Part shown: positions 8,314-18,559 of the stretch, piece after piece
Layout of the letters: every line of letters starts with the position of its first letter
Numbering within the stretch: position 1 is the stretch's first letter
Assembly: GCA_934229785.1 (NCBI GenBank)
Contig: CAKQEA010000016.1
Span: forward strand, 1 to 42,818
Reading direction: 5' to 3'
Source of the DNA: an uncultured Anaeroplasmataceae bacterium
GTDB lineage: Bacteria; Bacillota_I; Bacilli_A; Acholeplasmatales; Anaeroplasmataceae
DNA length: 42,818 bases
Translations under genes and position numbers: made by a program
The notes under the pieces: model-generated
The model's database searches: none
What the model was told of the DNA's origin: nothing
What the model saw: the letters and a program-made list of their open reading frames with translations, nothing else

Positions 8314-10071
8314 TTACTTTTTTAATTTAAACTGACTATCATACATATCTTTATATACAGGACATGATTCATATAAAGACTTATGAGTACCTCTACCTAC
8401 AATTAAACCATTATCAAGAACAATTATTTCATCAGCATTTTTTATAGTAGATAATCTATGAGCAATGATAAATGTAGTTCTACCCTTAGAAACAACATTC
8501 ATTGCGTTTTGTATCTTTATTTCTGTTTCACTATCAATATTAGCTGTTGCTTCATCTAAGACTAAAATTTTAGGATTTCTAAGAAGAATTCTTGCAAATG
8601 AAATAAGCTGCTTCTCACCTAAAGATAAATTTTCACCTCTAAATGATATAGGCATATCTAACCCATCTTTTGTTCTTTTAGTCAAATATAAGGCCCCTAC
8701 ACTATCTAATGCCTTTAAAACCTCATTATCAGAATAATTTCGTTCCATTGTAATATTAGACCTTAAAGTACCTTGAAAAATCGCTGGATTTTGGAGAACA
8801 ATTCCCATCTTACTACGATATGATGACTTATTATAGCTTGTAATATCTACACCATCAAGCTTAATACTTCCACCTTGATAATCATTATAGCCTAACAATA
8901 AATTCATTAAAGACGATTTCCCACTACCAGTATGCCCCACAATTCCTATTGTCTTTCCGCTATCAACATGAAGCGATAAGTCATGAATTACATAATTGTC
9001 TTTTATATACGCAAACTTTACATGTTCAAAATCTATAGTGCCATCTATATTGTTAGGAATCATATTACCATCATTTATTCTAACGTCATCATCCTCATCA
9101 ATAAAACCATAAACACGACTTGCACCAACCATCGAATCCTCAAGCTCATTTAAATTGTCAAAAATAACGCTAAATGGATTAATCATTTTATCAAGATTTT
9201 CAACTAATGCCGATATCAAACCAATACCTAAGACAACTCCACCAACATTTATACTTGTAAAGCCTAAATACATTAACAAAGAAATTTCACAAGCCCTTTT
9301 AATTAGATTTAAAAGTTCAAAGCCACATGTATTATTAATACCTGCTGTAATTCTATCATAATGAACGTATTCCTTAGTAATTTCTTTATATTCATCACTT
9401 ATTTTATTTTCCAAGTTGAAATCCTGAATAATTAAACTACCTGTAATATTCTCATTAAGCTTACCAGTAATGCGTGAGCGAAGCTCCTTTAAATTAATAT
9501 AATACTTATGAACCCATTTACGATAAAACGTAATCCAAACAAGTAAAAGCGGTACAATTATTAAAACAATAAGTCCTAAAATAGGATTTAAAACAATAAC
9601 GCCAATATAAACAATAATAATATTTAAAACAGCATTAAATATAGTAAACATCGTTGCATAAAACATTCTAACACCATTTGAATCAGCTGTAATTTTTGCC
9701 ACAATCTTTCCATCTGGCTCAAATGAAAAATAATCGACAGGTAATCTATTGACCTTTGCCATTGCCTCTTCTCTTATTGTTTTTTCTATCTTCATTCCAG
9801 TTAAGGTGCTAACATAAGAAAATAAATAACGACTTAAAAGTAAAACAAAGGTAATAACTCCATATAAAATTAAAGCAATTATAACAAATTTATAATTAGA
9901 TTGTGGTAAATAATCATCTAAAATAGCCTTAGTTATAAATGGTGTAATTGCTGAAAGAATAGAAATAGCAAGACACAAAAATAAAGTGATTAAGAACTCT
10001 AATCTATATTTTTTAACATAAGGAATGGTTTTTCTAAATAATGCTTGCTTATCAATTTCGTATTTATGCAT
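8314..10071 (-). CDS. ABC exporter, permease-ATPase half with the catalytic glutamate
   Basis: A 585-residue half-transporter: six membrane segments in about residues 20-300, then an ATPase domain. Walker A is GHTGSGKSS and Walker B is ILVLDEATA with the catalytic Glu. The signature is LSLGEKQ instead of LSGGQ, so it is degenerate. The ribosome binding site is GGGGTGAT. The partner gene ends 4 bp upstream. Together they form a heterodimeric exporter of the BmrCD/LmrCD/TM287-288 type, which exports drugs or lipids; the substrate here is unknown. Confidence 0.88.
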   Translation of the reverse strand: MHKYEIDKQALFRKTIPYVKKYRLEFLITLFLCLAISILSAITPFITKAILDDYLPQSNYKFVIIALILYGVITFVLLLSRYLFSYVSTLTGMKIEKTIREEAMAKVNRLPVDYFSFEPDGKIVAKITADSNGVRMFYATMFTIFNAVLNIIIVYIGVIVLNPILGLIVLIIVPLLLVWITFYRKWVHKYYINLKELRSRITGKLNENITGSLIIQDFNLENKISDEYKEITKEYVHYDRITAGINNTCGFELLNLIKRACEISLLMYLGFTSINVGGVVLGIGLISALVENLDKMINPFSVIFDNLNELEDSMVGASRVYGFIDEDDDVRINDGNMIPNNIDGTIDFEHVKFAYIKDNYVIHDLSLHVDSGKTIGIVGHTGSGKSSLMNLLLGYNDYQGGSIKLDGVDITSYNKSSYRSKMGIVLQNPAIFQGTLRSNITMERNYSDNEVLKALDSVGALYLTKRTKDGLDMPISFRGENLSLGEKQLISFARILLRNPKILVLDEATANIDSETEIKIQNAMNVVSKGRTTFIIAHRLSTIKNADEIIVLDNGLIVGRGTHKSLYESCPVYKDMYDSQFKLKK

Positions 10072-10075
10072 CTAA

Positions 10076-11809
10076 TCACCCCTTCATTTCCTGAGAAGTA
10101 AATTGAAGATAGTACCAACCACCACTTGCCATAAGCTCATCATGAGTACCACTTTCAACTATTTTGCCATTTTCTAAAACAATTATATTATCGGCAAACA
10201 TAACTGCAGACAATCTATGAGCAATAATTATATTAGTTTTATTTTGTCTATACCTCTTAATAGAAGAAATAATATTTGCCTCAGTCTTTCCATCAACAGC
10301 TGATAGTGAATCATCCATAATAAGTAAATCTGCATCCTTTAAAAATGCTCTAGCTATAGATAATCTTTGTTTTTGTCCACCAGATAAAGTAGTACCATAC
10401 TCACCTACAATCGTATCTAAGCCATCAGATAAATTAGAAATGTCATTTTTAAAATCAGCCCTATTTATAGATTCCATTACCTCATCGTATGATGAACCAA
10501 GCTTACCCATTTCTACATTTTCATAAACAGTCCTAGTAAATAAAACATGCTCCTGAGGGACATAAGAAATATGCGCTCTTAAACTTTCTTTATTTATTTT
10601 TTCAACAGGAATATCATTAATATAAAGCATACCCTCATCTGTAGGCATTTGTCTTAAAAGCTGTTTAACTAAAGTAGATTTACCACTACCAGTTTTACCA
10701 ACAATTCCTAAGGTTTTTCCACCATCTAGGCTAACTGAAATACCATCTAATGTTTTAAAATTATCATTGTCATAAGTATATGTCATATTTTTAAATTCAA
10801 TTTTAGAAATATTATCAATAACAATATCTCCTTCTTTAACATTATTTTTAGAATCATAAACCTCATTTAATCTATCCGCTGAGATTAATGATTGATAAAA
10901 ATTATTAATCATATTACCTATTCTAGTTAATGGCTGCTGAAACAAGCCTAAATACATAGCAAATTTAACAAGAGATGATAATGAAGTAAGTCTTCCAATG
11001 TAATAAAAATAAGCACCTAAACCATAAGAGATAATTGTTGATAGCATAACTATAAATTGAAATAAAGGTTGAAAAATAACATTAATTTTCAAATTCTTTT
11101 TTTCAGCCAAATAAGCATCATCACTATATTTTAAATTCTTGTTTAAATTCTCCTCTTCTTTAGAATATGCTCGTATAGTCCTAACATTAGTTATAGACTC
11201 TAAAACAACATTTCCCATAAGAGACGTTTTTTCTCTAACAAGCTTCCAGTTTTCTGTTACCTTAAGCTTTAAAGCGATATTAATAACTAAAATACTTGAT
11301 AATGGTATAAAGCAGCAAATTGCTAAAATTGGATCAATTAAAATCATGGCAACAAAAGTAACTAAAACAGTTATAATTTCTAAAAAAATATTTAGTAATC
11401 TATTACCACCACTAAACTTAACAGTATTTATGTCTCCTAAAGCACGAGTAAGCAAATCGCCTGAAGCAAAACGTTCAAAAAAAGTTTGATCCTGGGATAA
11501 GATTGAATCCATATATCTATTTTGCAATGCATAATACAAAGTAGTTGTTAACCTATTCATACAAGTTTTTTTAATCAAATTAACTCCATATAATAAAAAC
11601 ATTACTAATAAAAATGGAATAAGAATATTCCTAATTAAAAAAGTATTAGTTAATGTTTTATTTTCAATAGCATCTGTCAAATTACCAACAATTTGAGTTG
11701 GTAATAAGTTTAATACTGTTATAATAAGACCAAAAAATAAAACTAGTACATAGCGGTACCAATTTTCCTTAATAAACCACATCATACTTTTTATAAATCG
11801 AAACATCAT
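10076..11809 (-). CDS. ABC exporter, permease-ATPase half with a degenerate Walker B
   Basis: A 577-residue half-transporter with an N-terminal six-segment membrane domain and a C-terminal ATPase domain. Walker A is GKTGSGKST and the signature is a normal LSGGQKQR. Walker B is LLIMDDSLS, with Asp where the catalytic Glu should be. Paired with the downstream partner, one ATP site is canonical (partner Glu plus this LSGGQ) and one is degenerate (this Asp plus the partner LSLGE). This is the known asymmetric arrangement. GGTGGTGGG just before the start codons serves as ribosome binding site; the ATG at 11806 is an equal alternative. Confidence 0.88.
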   Translation of the reverse strand: MMFRFIKSMMWFIKENWYRYVLVLFFGLIITVLNLLPTQIVGNLTDAIENKTLTNTFLIRNILIPFLLVMFLLYGVNLIKKTCMNRLTTTLYYALQNRYMDSILSQDQTFFERFASGDLLTRALGDINTVKFSGGNRLLNIFLEIITVLVTFVAMILIDPILAICCFIPLSSILVINIALKLKVTENWKLVREKTSLMGNVVLESITNVRTIRAYSKEEENLNKNLKYSDDAYLAEKKNLKINVIFQPLFQFIVMLSTIISYGLGAYFYYIGRLTSLSSLVKFAMYLGLFQQPLTRIGNMINNFYQSLISADRLNEVYDSKNNVKEGDIVIDNISKIEFKNMTYTYDNDNFKTLDGISVSLDGGKTLGIVGKTGSGKSTLVKQLLRQMPTDEGMLYINDIPVEKINKESLRAHISYVPQEHVLFTRTVYENVEMGKLGSSYDEVMESINRADFKNDISNLSDGLDTIVGEYGTTLSGGQKQRLSIARAFLKDADLLIMDDSLSAVDGKTEANIISSIKRYRQNKTNIIIAHRLSAVMFADNIIVLENGKIVESGTHDELMASGGWYYLQFTSQEMKG

Positions 11810-11869
11810 CCCACCACCATTTTCTTCATTATAAGTCTAAAATTGTCATAATTAAAGGAAAAAATAACA

Positions 11870-11896
11870 CAAAAAAGAGTATCATTTAGATACTCT
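11870..11896 (-). terminator. Intrinsic terminator after nfo
   Basis: An 8-bp perfect stem (11876-11883 with 11889-11896) with a 5-nt loop is followed by TTTTTT on the minus strand. It overlaps the nfo stop codon. Confidence 0.8.
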
Positions 11897-12718
11897 TAGG
11901 CTCTTTAATAATTCTATTTCATTTTTATAACCACTAAGCTCATTTGGTGTTTCTAAATAAAAAGGTAAATCCTTTAATTTAGGATGATTAATAATTCTTA
12001 CAATCGCATCAAGTCCAATTGTACCCTCACCAATTTTTTGATGTCTATCTTTATTTGAAGCAAATGGCATCATTGAATCATTTAAATGAATTGCCTTAAG
12101 TCTTTCAAGACCAATAATTCTATCAAAGTCGGCAAGCACTCCATCTAAATCATTAACAATATCATAGCCTGCACTATAAACATGACAAGTATCAAGACAA
12201 ACACCTAAATGATTATTAAACTTAACCCTAGAAATAATCTCAGCAATTTCTTCAAAGCTTCTTCCTATTTCACTACCCTTACCTGACATACATTCAAGTA
12301 AAACAGTGGTCTTCATATCATCAAATAAAACAGAATCTAAGACATCAACAATCTTTTCAATTCCAACTGTAACACCCTGTCCTGTATGGCTTCCTGGATG
12401 AAAATTGTATAAACCATTATCAAAATGCTCAAGCCTTGAAATATCATCTTTAAAACAATATCTTGCAAATTCAACAGTATCAGGATTAGCTGAACAAGCA
12501 TTAAGTGTATATGGAGCATGACATAATATCTGTTCAATATTATTCTCCTTTGAATAAGCTAAAAAAGCCTCAAAATCAGCTTGATCCCAATTTTTTGCTT
12601 TACCACCCTGAGGATTTCTTGAGAAATATTGAAATGTATTTCCTCCTATGCTAACTATTTCCTTAGCACAAGCTAAAAAGCCCTTGCTAAAAGATAAATG
12701 ACAACCAATTTTAAACAT
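11882..12718 (-). CDS. nfo: Endonuclease IV (AP endonuclease)
   Basis: A 278-residue endonuclease IV that cuts DNA at abasic sites. Metal-binding motifs are all visible: IGCHLS at the start, [51 protein letters not shown] and ETPNE. I chose the ATG at 12718 because the family begins with M-x-KIG-x-H-x-S, although the ORF reads open to 12757. It lies one base after the stop of the Thg1-like gene and has no clear ribosome binding site of its own, so coupling is likely. Confidence 0.92.
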   Translation of the reverse strand: MFKIGCHLSFSKGFLACAKEIVSIGGNTFQYFSRNPQGGKAKNWDQADFEAFLAYSKENNIEQILCHAPYTLNACSANPDTVEFARYCFKDDISRLEHFDNGLYNFHPGSHTGQGVTVGIEKIVDVLDSVLFDDMKTTVLLECMSGKGSEIGRSFEEIAEIISRVKFNNHLGVCLDTCHVYSAGYDIVNDLDGVLADFDRIIGLERLKAIHLNDSMMPFASNKDRHQKIGEGTIGLDAIVRIINHPKLKDLPFYLETPNELSGYKNEIELLKSLRVSK

Positions 12719-12719
12719 A

Positions 12720-13442
12720 CTATCTTTTTTTATATGGTACATATTTTCTTGTGTCATCGCCTAAAAGCTGATGATATAAAACAGGTGTAGCTTGTGAAAA
12801 TTCATATGCTGGAAGCAACATCTTATTTGCCCAAATAATACCATATCTCTCCTTCTTGTTAATTTTAAAATAATCAATTCCATAATTTAAAAGCTTATTA
12901 ATAATTAAATCAGAATTATCAGGAAAATCAGCACCTAAATACTGAAATCTAAGCCTTGCTAAATGACAGGATATAGAAAATGCCTGTCTAGAAATAAAAT
13001 ATTTTTTTAACTCATTTATATCTTCAAGTTCAATAATTCTGCAATCAAACGATCTTAATTTACCACCTAAAGGTAACATATTTTGTTGTGCACTCATAAA
13101 AAAAGCCATTGACAATTCGCTTGTAAAAATTGAAATAATCTTTTCCAATCGATAATTATATTTTTCTAACACCTCATCCTCTAATAAAATTGATATTTCA
13201 TCACTATAGCTATAAGCAAACTTCAACTCCTTATGCTCACTCATAACAAGTGCAAGTGTTTGTGACATTGTTTGCAAAAATGGAATTTTAAACTCAGGCT
13301 TACCTAAGAAATTTTTTGTCATATGTACTCCATCAAATCTTAATACATATCTTTTATTTTCAGTAAGCATTACATTATATTTTTCTTCATTTATAACCAT
13401 ACCACTATTTAATTTCATAGCATATCTATGAGAATAATTCAT
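12720..13442 (-). CDS. Thg1-like protein (3'-5' nucleotide-adding polymerase family)
   Basis: A 240-residue relative of tRNA-His guanylyltransferase. The palm-domain motifs are [11 protein letters not shown] near residue 34 (metal-binding Asp) and YSDEISILL near residue 78 (second metal Asp-Glu). Later come SFDCRIIEL, which matches the FDGRxF-type motif of the family, and [13 protein letters not shown], which matches YFxWRQxDAxxN. Bacterial members (TLPs) repair or extend tRNA 5' ends by templated 3'-5' addition; they do not set tRNA-His identity. The family call rests on motif order and is fairly secure; the RNA substrate is unknown. It is directly joined to nfo. Confidence 0.75.
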   Translation of the reverse strand: MNYSHRYAMKLNSGMVINEEKYNVMLTENKRYVLRFDGVHMTKNFLGKPEFKIPFLQTMSQTLALVMSEHKELKFAYSYSDEISILLEDEVLEKYNYRLEKIISIFTSELSMAFFMSAQQNMLPLGGKLRSFDCRIIELEDINELKKYFISRQAFSISCHLARLRFQYLGADFPDNSDLIINKLLNYGIDYFKINKKERYGIIWANKMLLPAYEFSQATPVLYHQLLGDDTRKYVPYKKR

Positions 13443-13560
13443 CTAAATCACCCAAATCTTCTATAATATGATAGCATAAATATAAAAATAATAAAAGATT
13501 AATATTTGATGTTTTACCATAATGTTTTTACCATTTTCTTCTTAAAACACTTGTAAAGTG

Positions 13561-13599
13561 TAAAAAAATAGTAATAAGAAAATATAATCTTACTACTAT
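13561..13599 (-). terminator. Intrinsic terminator after the split Rpn-type gene
   Basis: A 12-bp stem (13568-13579 with 13588-13599, one G-U pair) with an 8-nt loop is followed by TTTTTTT on the minus strand. Confidence 0.8.
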
Positions 13600-13606
13600 C
13601 TTAATT

Positions 13607-14155
13607 TTATTTATTTTTAATTATAGCTTCAACCTCATCAATAGATAGGTTACTTACCTCAGAGATAAATTCTAAAGGCATTTTTTTATCATAAAGATTC
13701 TTGACAATTTGAATTTTATTTTCTTCAGCCTTGAGTTTCTCTTCTTCAGCAGCAATTCTTGCTTCATTATTTTGTTTGGCAGACTCCTGAGCTTCAAACA
13801 CTTTCTGTTCAGCCATAAGTTTTTCCTCTTCAGCCTTAAGCTTTTCCTCCTTGAGTCTTTTAATCTCAAGCTCTCTTTCTTTATCATATTTTTTCTTTAA
13901 GGCTGCCTCATACTCTGCCCTTACTATCTGTTCTTTTATCCACACAGATTTGTTGATATCGTCTAGCATTTTTTCAACCTCCTTACCAAATAGAGTCTTA
14001 TTACTAGATAGCCTCTTACTCACTTTGAAGCCTAATAGAAATTCCTTCAATTCAATTATATTGCAATTATTTAAATTTTGCAATTGAATAACTATAATTC
14101 TATCTGGTGTAAAATAACTATTATCATAGGTATTTACAAATCTTATTTCATTCAT
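13607..14155 (-). CDS. Rpn/PD-(D/E)XK nuclease-family transposase-like protein, C-terminal part
   Basis: A 182-residue reading frame that continues the protein encoded just upstream. It starts with the strand region NEIRFVNTY and TPDRIIVIQLQ, followed by a long Lys/Glu-rich coiled coil (about residues 80-150) and a short C-terminal helical piece, SIDEVEAIIK. This is the usual tail of the Rpn (recombination-promoting nuclease, PDDEXK_2) family, normally one polypeptide of about 300 residues. Its ATG overlaps the upstream TGA (ATGA). It is therefore either a frameshifted gene or a two-polypeptide version made by reinitiation. Confidence 0.6.
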   Translation of the reverse strand: MNEIRFVNTYDNSYFTPDRIIVIQLQNLNNCNIIELKEFLLGFKVSKRLSSNKTLFGKEVEKMLDDINKSVWIKEQIVRAEYEAALKKKYDKERELEIKRLKEEKLKAEEEKLMAEQKVFEAQESAKQNNEARIAAEEEKLKAEENKIQIVKNLYDKKMPLEFISEVSNLSIDEVEAIIKNK

Positions 14156-14592
14156 CTGTCATCATTATCAGGCTCATAATCTGTAAATAAGATACATTCA
14201 ACTCTTGATGAGCTATAATTTTCACCAACGCTTACACTTAATGCCTTATCTCTTGAATAATAATATGAAATCCTATCATTCATATTGTATTCTTTAGGCT
14301 TTCTTTTTTGCATTTCTAAATCAAGAAATACTCTAACTGAACCATCTTGAACAACACCATTAACATCAAAAGCTATTTGTTTATTATCAACATCTTGAGC
14401 CTTAACATGAGAATCGATAATTTCAATACATTTTGGTTTTATCTTTTTGTTCCACATTATAGATAAAAACATAGATAGAAATCTTTTGTTTGTGAATGCA
14501 TATTTAAATGCCTTATCATTGGATAAATTATAATACCTCTTTCTTAATCTTTTTAAAATTTCTTCATTTTCTATTTCATACATTTTCCTCAC
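14152..14592 (-). CDS. Rpn/PD-(D/E)XK nuclease-family protein, N-terminal part
   Basis: A 146-residue N-terminal half of the same family. Typical features are SNDKAFKYAFTNKRFLSMFL near residue 24 and the nuclease core AFDVNG...VRVFLDLEMQ. The acidic residues and the E-x-Q of the PD-(D/E)XK fold are present, then RISYYYSRDKALSV. The reading frame stops at a TGA after ILFTDYEP, exactly where intact relatives continue into the strand that opens the next frame. Rpn proteins are RecA-independent recombination nucleases; the related annotation of transposase is historical. Confidence 0.65.
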   Translation of the reverse strand: MRKMYEIENEEILKRLRKRYYNLSNDKAFKYAFTNKRFLSMFLSIMWNKKIKPKCIEIIDSHVKAQDVDNKQIAFDVNGVVQDGSVRVFLDLEMQKRKPKEYNMNDRISYYYSRDKALSVSVGENYSSSRVECILFTDYEPDNDDR

Positions 14593-14744
14593 CTAAAACT
14601 ATGTTAGTTTTTTTCCTTTTCACTAATAATAATAGTGAGAAAATAACATTTTTTTACAAAAAAAATATATAAATTTTAAGAAATTTTTTATGTTTCTAAA
14701 ATATTAAAATAACTTGAAAATAATTACAATATTTCAAGTTTTAT

Positions 14745-14785
14745 TTAAAAAAAAGCTGCGAGTAACTAAGTTGTTATTCACAGCT
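14745..14785 (-). terminator. Distal terminator of nifJ
   Basis: A 13-bp stem (14754-14766 with 14773-14785, two G-U pairs) is followed by TTTTTTT on the minus strand. It is the second of two tandem terminators. A third hairpin (14711-14740) has its T-rich side on the plus strand and no gene to serve. Confidence 0.7.
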
Positions 14786-14822
14786 CAAAAAAATAAAATG
14801 CTATCCAAAAGAATAGCATTTT
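14786..14822 (-). terminator. Proximal terminator of nifJ
   Basis: The stem AAAATGCTAT/ATAGCATTTT (14795-14804 with 14813-14822) is followed by ATTTTTTT on the minus strand, 16 bases after the nifJ stop. Confidence 0.8.
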
Positions 14823-14838
14823 ACATATTATAATTTAA

Positions 14839-17800
14839 TTACTTATTAGGATATTCCTTGTTAGCAAGATCAACATAGTGATTATAACGCTTTTGAGCAT
14901 CCTTTAAGTTCCACTCTAATAATTCTTGCGCTTTTTCAGGGTTAACCTTAACTAATTGAGCATAACGACCTTCACCCATTAAGAAGTCATTATACTTACT
15001 CCAATCAGGCTCCTTAGAATCCATAGTGAATGGGTTCTTTCCTTCCTTAGCTAAATCAGGATTATATCTAAATGTTGGCCAATATCCACATTGAGTTGCC
15101 TTCTTAGCTTCATTTTGAGAGTTAAATAATCCACCCTTAATATTATGAGCAATACATGGAGCATAACAAATTACGATAGATGGTCCATCATAAGCCTCTG
15201 CTTCCTTTAATGCCTTAACAACTTGGTTTTGATTATAACCATGAGAAACTGTAGCAACATATACATGTCCATAAGACATAGCAATAGAAGCTAAATCCTT
15301 CTTAAATGTTGGCTTACCTGCAGCTGCGAACTTAGCAATAGCACCTGTACGAGATGATTTAGATGCTTGTCCACCAGTATTTGAGTAAACCTCTGTATCA
15401 ACAACTAGAATATTAACATCTTGATTATTAGCAATTACATGGTCAAGTCCACCATAACCGATATCGTATGCCCAACCATCACCACCAATGATCCATTGAG
15501 AAACCTTAACTAGATAATCCTTTAAGCTTAAAATTTCTTTAGCATATGGTGCATCAATTGCCTCCATAGCTGCAACAATCTTTGGAGCTAATTCCTTAGT
15601 CTTAGCACCAGACTTACGGTTTTCTCTCCATTCCTTACATAATTCTTTAGCCTCAGCTGGCATCTTATCTTCATTAAGAGCCATTACAGTTTGTAATCTA
15701 TCTCTTAATGTTTCAGTAGCCATTCTCATACCGAAACCAAATTCAGCATTATCCTCAAATAATGAGTTAGCCCAAGCTGGACCACGTCCTTCAGCATTTG
15801 TTGTATATGGGCTTGATGGATAAGAACCAGAATAAATTGATGTACAGCCTGTTGCGTTAGCAACCATCATACGATCACCAAATAATTGAGATACTGCCTT
15901 AACATATGGAGTTTCACCACAACCACCACAAGCACCAGAGAATTCAAATAATGGTTTATTAAATTGAAGGTTCTTAGCATTGTTATTACCTGTAATGTCA
16001 CCCTTATATGTTACATTCTTAACAGTCCAATCATAAACAACTTCTTCCTTAGCCTCACGAGATGCAGCCATTGTATGAGCCTTTAATGCCTTAACTGCTT
16101 CTAATACACCAGTCTTAGGATTTTCAACCTTATTCTTAGGGTTACCAGGACAAACTGTTAAACATACACCACAGCCTGTACAATCTAATGTAGATAAAGC
16201 AAGTGTATATTTATATCCCTTAAAGCCTGTAGCATCTAATAATTGAACACCATGTTTTTCTGCCTCTAAAGCCTCATGCTCGTCTAATAGGAATGGACGA
16301 ATACAAGCATGTGGACATGCAAATGCACACTGATTACATTGAATACAATCGCTTGCATTCCATTTTGGAACATCTGTTGCAACTCCACGCTTTTCATATG
16401 CAGCAGTTCCTTGAGGCATATGGCAATCCTCACCAAACTTAGCAAATACTGACAATGGTAATGAATCACCCTTAATTGAATTAATAACATCTGCGATTTC
16501 ACGAACGAATGCAGGACGAGTTAAATCAACCTTCTTCTCATCATCAGCTAAGTTAGCCCATTCAGGCTTAACCTCAACCTCAACAAGTCTATCTCCACCC
16601 ATATCAATAGCTCTATGGTTTTGATCAACTAATTCTTGTCCCTTCTTTAGGTAAGTCTTAGTTGCGAATTCCTTCATATGAACCTTAGCTTCTTCATAAT
16701 CCATAATTTGTTCATTTAATTTGAAGAATGCTGATTGCATAATTGTATTAACACCTAAGCCTGCACGGAATCCACACTCTCTTGCAGCAGCATTAGCAGC
16801 AATGATATAGAATTTAGCATGCTTTTGAGCTAATAATCTCTTATATTTATTAGGTAAACGTCCTTCAATATGATCCTTATCAACAACTGTATTTAATAAG
16901 AATGTACCACCATCACGTAAACCGTCAATCATATCAAACTTGTCAAGATATGCATCAAGTGAACAAGATACAAAGTGTGGTTGGTTAACTAAATATGTAG
17001 AACGAATTGGTTTCTTAGAGAAACGTAAATGTAAACGTGTAGAACCACCTGACTTCTTTGAGTCATAAGCAGCATAGCTCTGAGAATAGAATTCAGTGTA
17101 ATCACCAACGATTTTTGAAATATTCTTACAAGCACCAACTGTACCATCTGAACCTAAACCAAAGAATAATAATTCTGTAGTTGTTGGATCAGCAACATCG
17201 ATATGATCAGTAATTTCAAGATTTGAATGCTTAATATCATCATTAATACCTAAAGTAAAATGATCCTTTGGCTTATCAGCCTTTAAGCTTGTAAATACAG
17301 CATTAATTTGATCTGGAGTAGTATCCTTTGAAGATAGACCATAACGTCCACCAACGATAATTGGCTTATTATCTAAACCATTGTATGCAGCTTGTACATC
17401 TAAGCATAATGGTTCATATAAAGCACCCTGCTCAATTGTACGATCTAATACTGCAACCTTCTTAACAGACTTTGGCATTGCTGCTAAGAATTTTTCAACA
17501 ACAAATGGACGATATAGATGTACCTCTAATACACCAACCTTCTCACCCTTAGCTGTTAAATAATCAATAACCTCTTCAGCACATTGGTTAACTGAACCCA
17601 TTGCGACAATAACGCGTTCTGCATTAGGATCACCATAATACTGATATGGAACATAATTACGTCCTGTAGCTTTAGATATTGCAGCCATATACTTTTCTAC
17701 AATAGGATATACCTCTGTATATCTTTGTGCCTGTAATTCTCTTGTTTGGAAGTAAACATCATCATTTTGTGCAGTTCCACGAGTCTTAGGATGTGCAGGA

Positions 17801-18432
17801 TTTAAAGCATTTGCTCTGAATTCAGCTACAGCCTTCTTATCTAATAGCTCATCGAATACACTATAGTCAATTGGTTCAACAGTGTTAACCTCATGAGATG
17901 TTCTGAATCCATCAAAGAAATGAAGGAATGGAACATGAGCCTCAATTGCACTTAAATGTGCAACACCAGCTAAATCCATAACCTCCTGTACAGAGTTAGA
18001 ACATAGCATAGCAAAACCTGTTTGACGGCATGCCATAACATCCTGATGATCACCGAAAATTGCTAGTGATTGAGCAGCTAATGTACGAGCTGAAACATGA
18101 ATAACACCTGGTAAACATTCACCAGCAATCTTATACATGTTAGGAATCTTTAATAATAATCCCTGAGATGCTGTATAAGTTGTTGTTAAAGCACCAGCCT
18201 GTAATGAACCATGAACAGTACCAGCAGCTCCTCCTTCAGATTGCATTTCTACAATTTTAACAGGCATTCCAAATAAATTCTTCTTGCCTTGTGCAGCCCA
18301 TTCATCTGTATATTCTGCCATTGGAGATGACGGAGTAATCGGATAAATACCTGCAACTTCTGTAAATGCGTAAGATGAATATGCAGCAGCATAATTTCCA
18401 TCTATCGCCATTCTTTTAACTTCTTTGCTCAT
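14839..18432 (-). CDS. nifJ: Pyruvate:ferredoxin (flavodoxin) oxidoreductase
   Basis: A 1197-residue homodimeric enzyme that converts pyruvate and CoA to acetyl-CoA, CO2 and reduced ferredoxin. Domains run in the usual order: the pyruvate-binding GIYPITPSSPMAEY at the start, a gamma/CoA domain, and a ferredoxin domain with CIQCNQCAFACP and CTGCGVCLTVCP. A further Cys set (CGGCGETP) and a thiamine-diphosphate site (GGDGWAYDIGYGG) follow. I chose the ATG at 18432, with AGGAGGG six bases upstream, over the frame start at 18462. It has its own promoter and two terminators, so it is monocistronic. It marks an anaerobic metabolism. Confidence 0.96.
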   Translation of the reverse strand: MSKEVKRMAIDGNYAAAYSSYAFTEVAGIYPITPSSPMAEYTDEWAAQGKKNLFGMPVKIVEMQSEGGAAGTVHGSLQAGALTTTYTASQGLLLKIPNMYKIAGECLPGVIHVSARTLAAQSLAIFGDHQDVMACRQTGFAMLCSNSVQEVMDLAGVAHLSAIEAHVPFLHFFDGFRTSHEVNTVEPIDYSVFDELLDKKAVAEFRANALNPAHPKTRGTAQNDDVYFQTRELQAQRYTEVYPIVEKYMAAISKATGRNYVPYQYYGDPNAERVIVAMGSVNQCAEEVIDYLTAKGEKVGVLEVHLYRPFVVEKFLAAMPKSVKKVAVLDRTIEQGALYEPLCLDVQAAYNGLDNKPIIVGGRYGLSSKDTTPDQINAVFTSLKADKPKDHFTLGINDDIKHSNLEITDHIDVADPTTTELLFFGLGSDGTVGACKNISKIVGDYTEFYSQSYAAYDSKKSGGSTRLHLRFSKKPIRSTYLVNQPHFVSCSLDAYLDKFDMIDGLRDGGTFLLNTVVDKDHIEGRLPNKYKRLLAQKHAKFYIIAANAAARECGFRAGLGVNTIMQSAFFKLNEQIMDYEEAKVHMKEFATKTYLKKGQELVDQNHRAIDMGGDRLVEVEVKPEWANLADDEKKVDLTRPAFVREIADVINSIKGDSLPLSVFAKFGEDCHMPQGTAAYEKRGVATDVPKWNASDCIQCNQCAFACPHACIRPFLLDEHEALEAEKHGVQLLDATGFKGYKYTLALSTLDCTGCGVCLTVCPGNPKNKVENPKTGVLEAVKALKAHTMAASREAKEEVVYDWTVKNVTYKGDITGNNNAKNLQFNKPLFEFSGACGGCGETPYVKAVSQLFGDRMMVANATGCTSIYSGSYPSSPYTTNAEGRGPAWANSLFEDNAEFGFGMRMATETLRDRLQTVMALNEDKMPAEAKELCKEWRENRKSGAKTKELAPKIVAAMEAIDAPYAKEILSLKDYLVKVSQWIIGGDGWAYDIGYGGLDHVIANNQDVNILVVDTEVYSNTGGQASKSSRTGAIAKFAAAGKPTFKKDLASIAMSYGHVYVATVSHGYNQNQVVKALKEAEAYDGPSIVICYAPCIAHNIKGGLFNSQNEAKKATQCGYWPTFRYNPDLAKEGKNPFTMDSKEPDWSKYNDFLMGEGRYAQLVKVNPEKAQELLEWNLKDAQKRYNHYVDLANKEYPNK

Positions 18433-18467
18433 TTTTTCCCTCCTAATGAGTACAATTTTCATCTATA

Positions 18468-18496
18468 ATTATAAATCTTTTACAAAAAAATATCAA
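18468..18496 (-). promoter_or_regulatory. Promoter of nifJ
   Basis: TTGATA (18491-18496), a 17-base spacer and a perfect TATAAT (18468-18473) lie on the minus strand. The -35 box lies inside the T-tail side of the dapA terminator. The predicted leader is about 30 bases. Confidence 0.8.
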
Positions 18497-18554
18497 CATT
18501 AACAAAAGCAAAACTAACTATAAACATAAATTTCATCTTACTTTTGTTAACGTT
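18483..18554 (-). terminator. Intrinsic terminator of dapA
   Basis: A 14-bp stem (18495-18508 with 18541-18554, one G-U pair) has a long 32-nt loop and is followed by GATATTTTTTT on the minus strand. The stem begins 5 bases after the dapA stop. Confidence 0.7.
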
Positions 18555-18559
18555 TTCAT

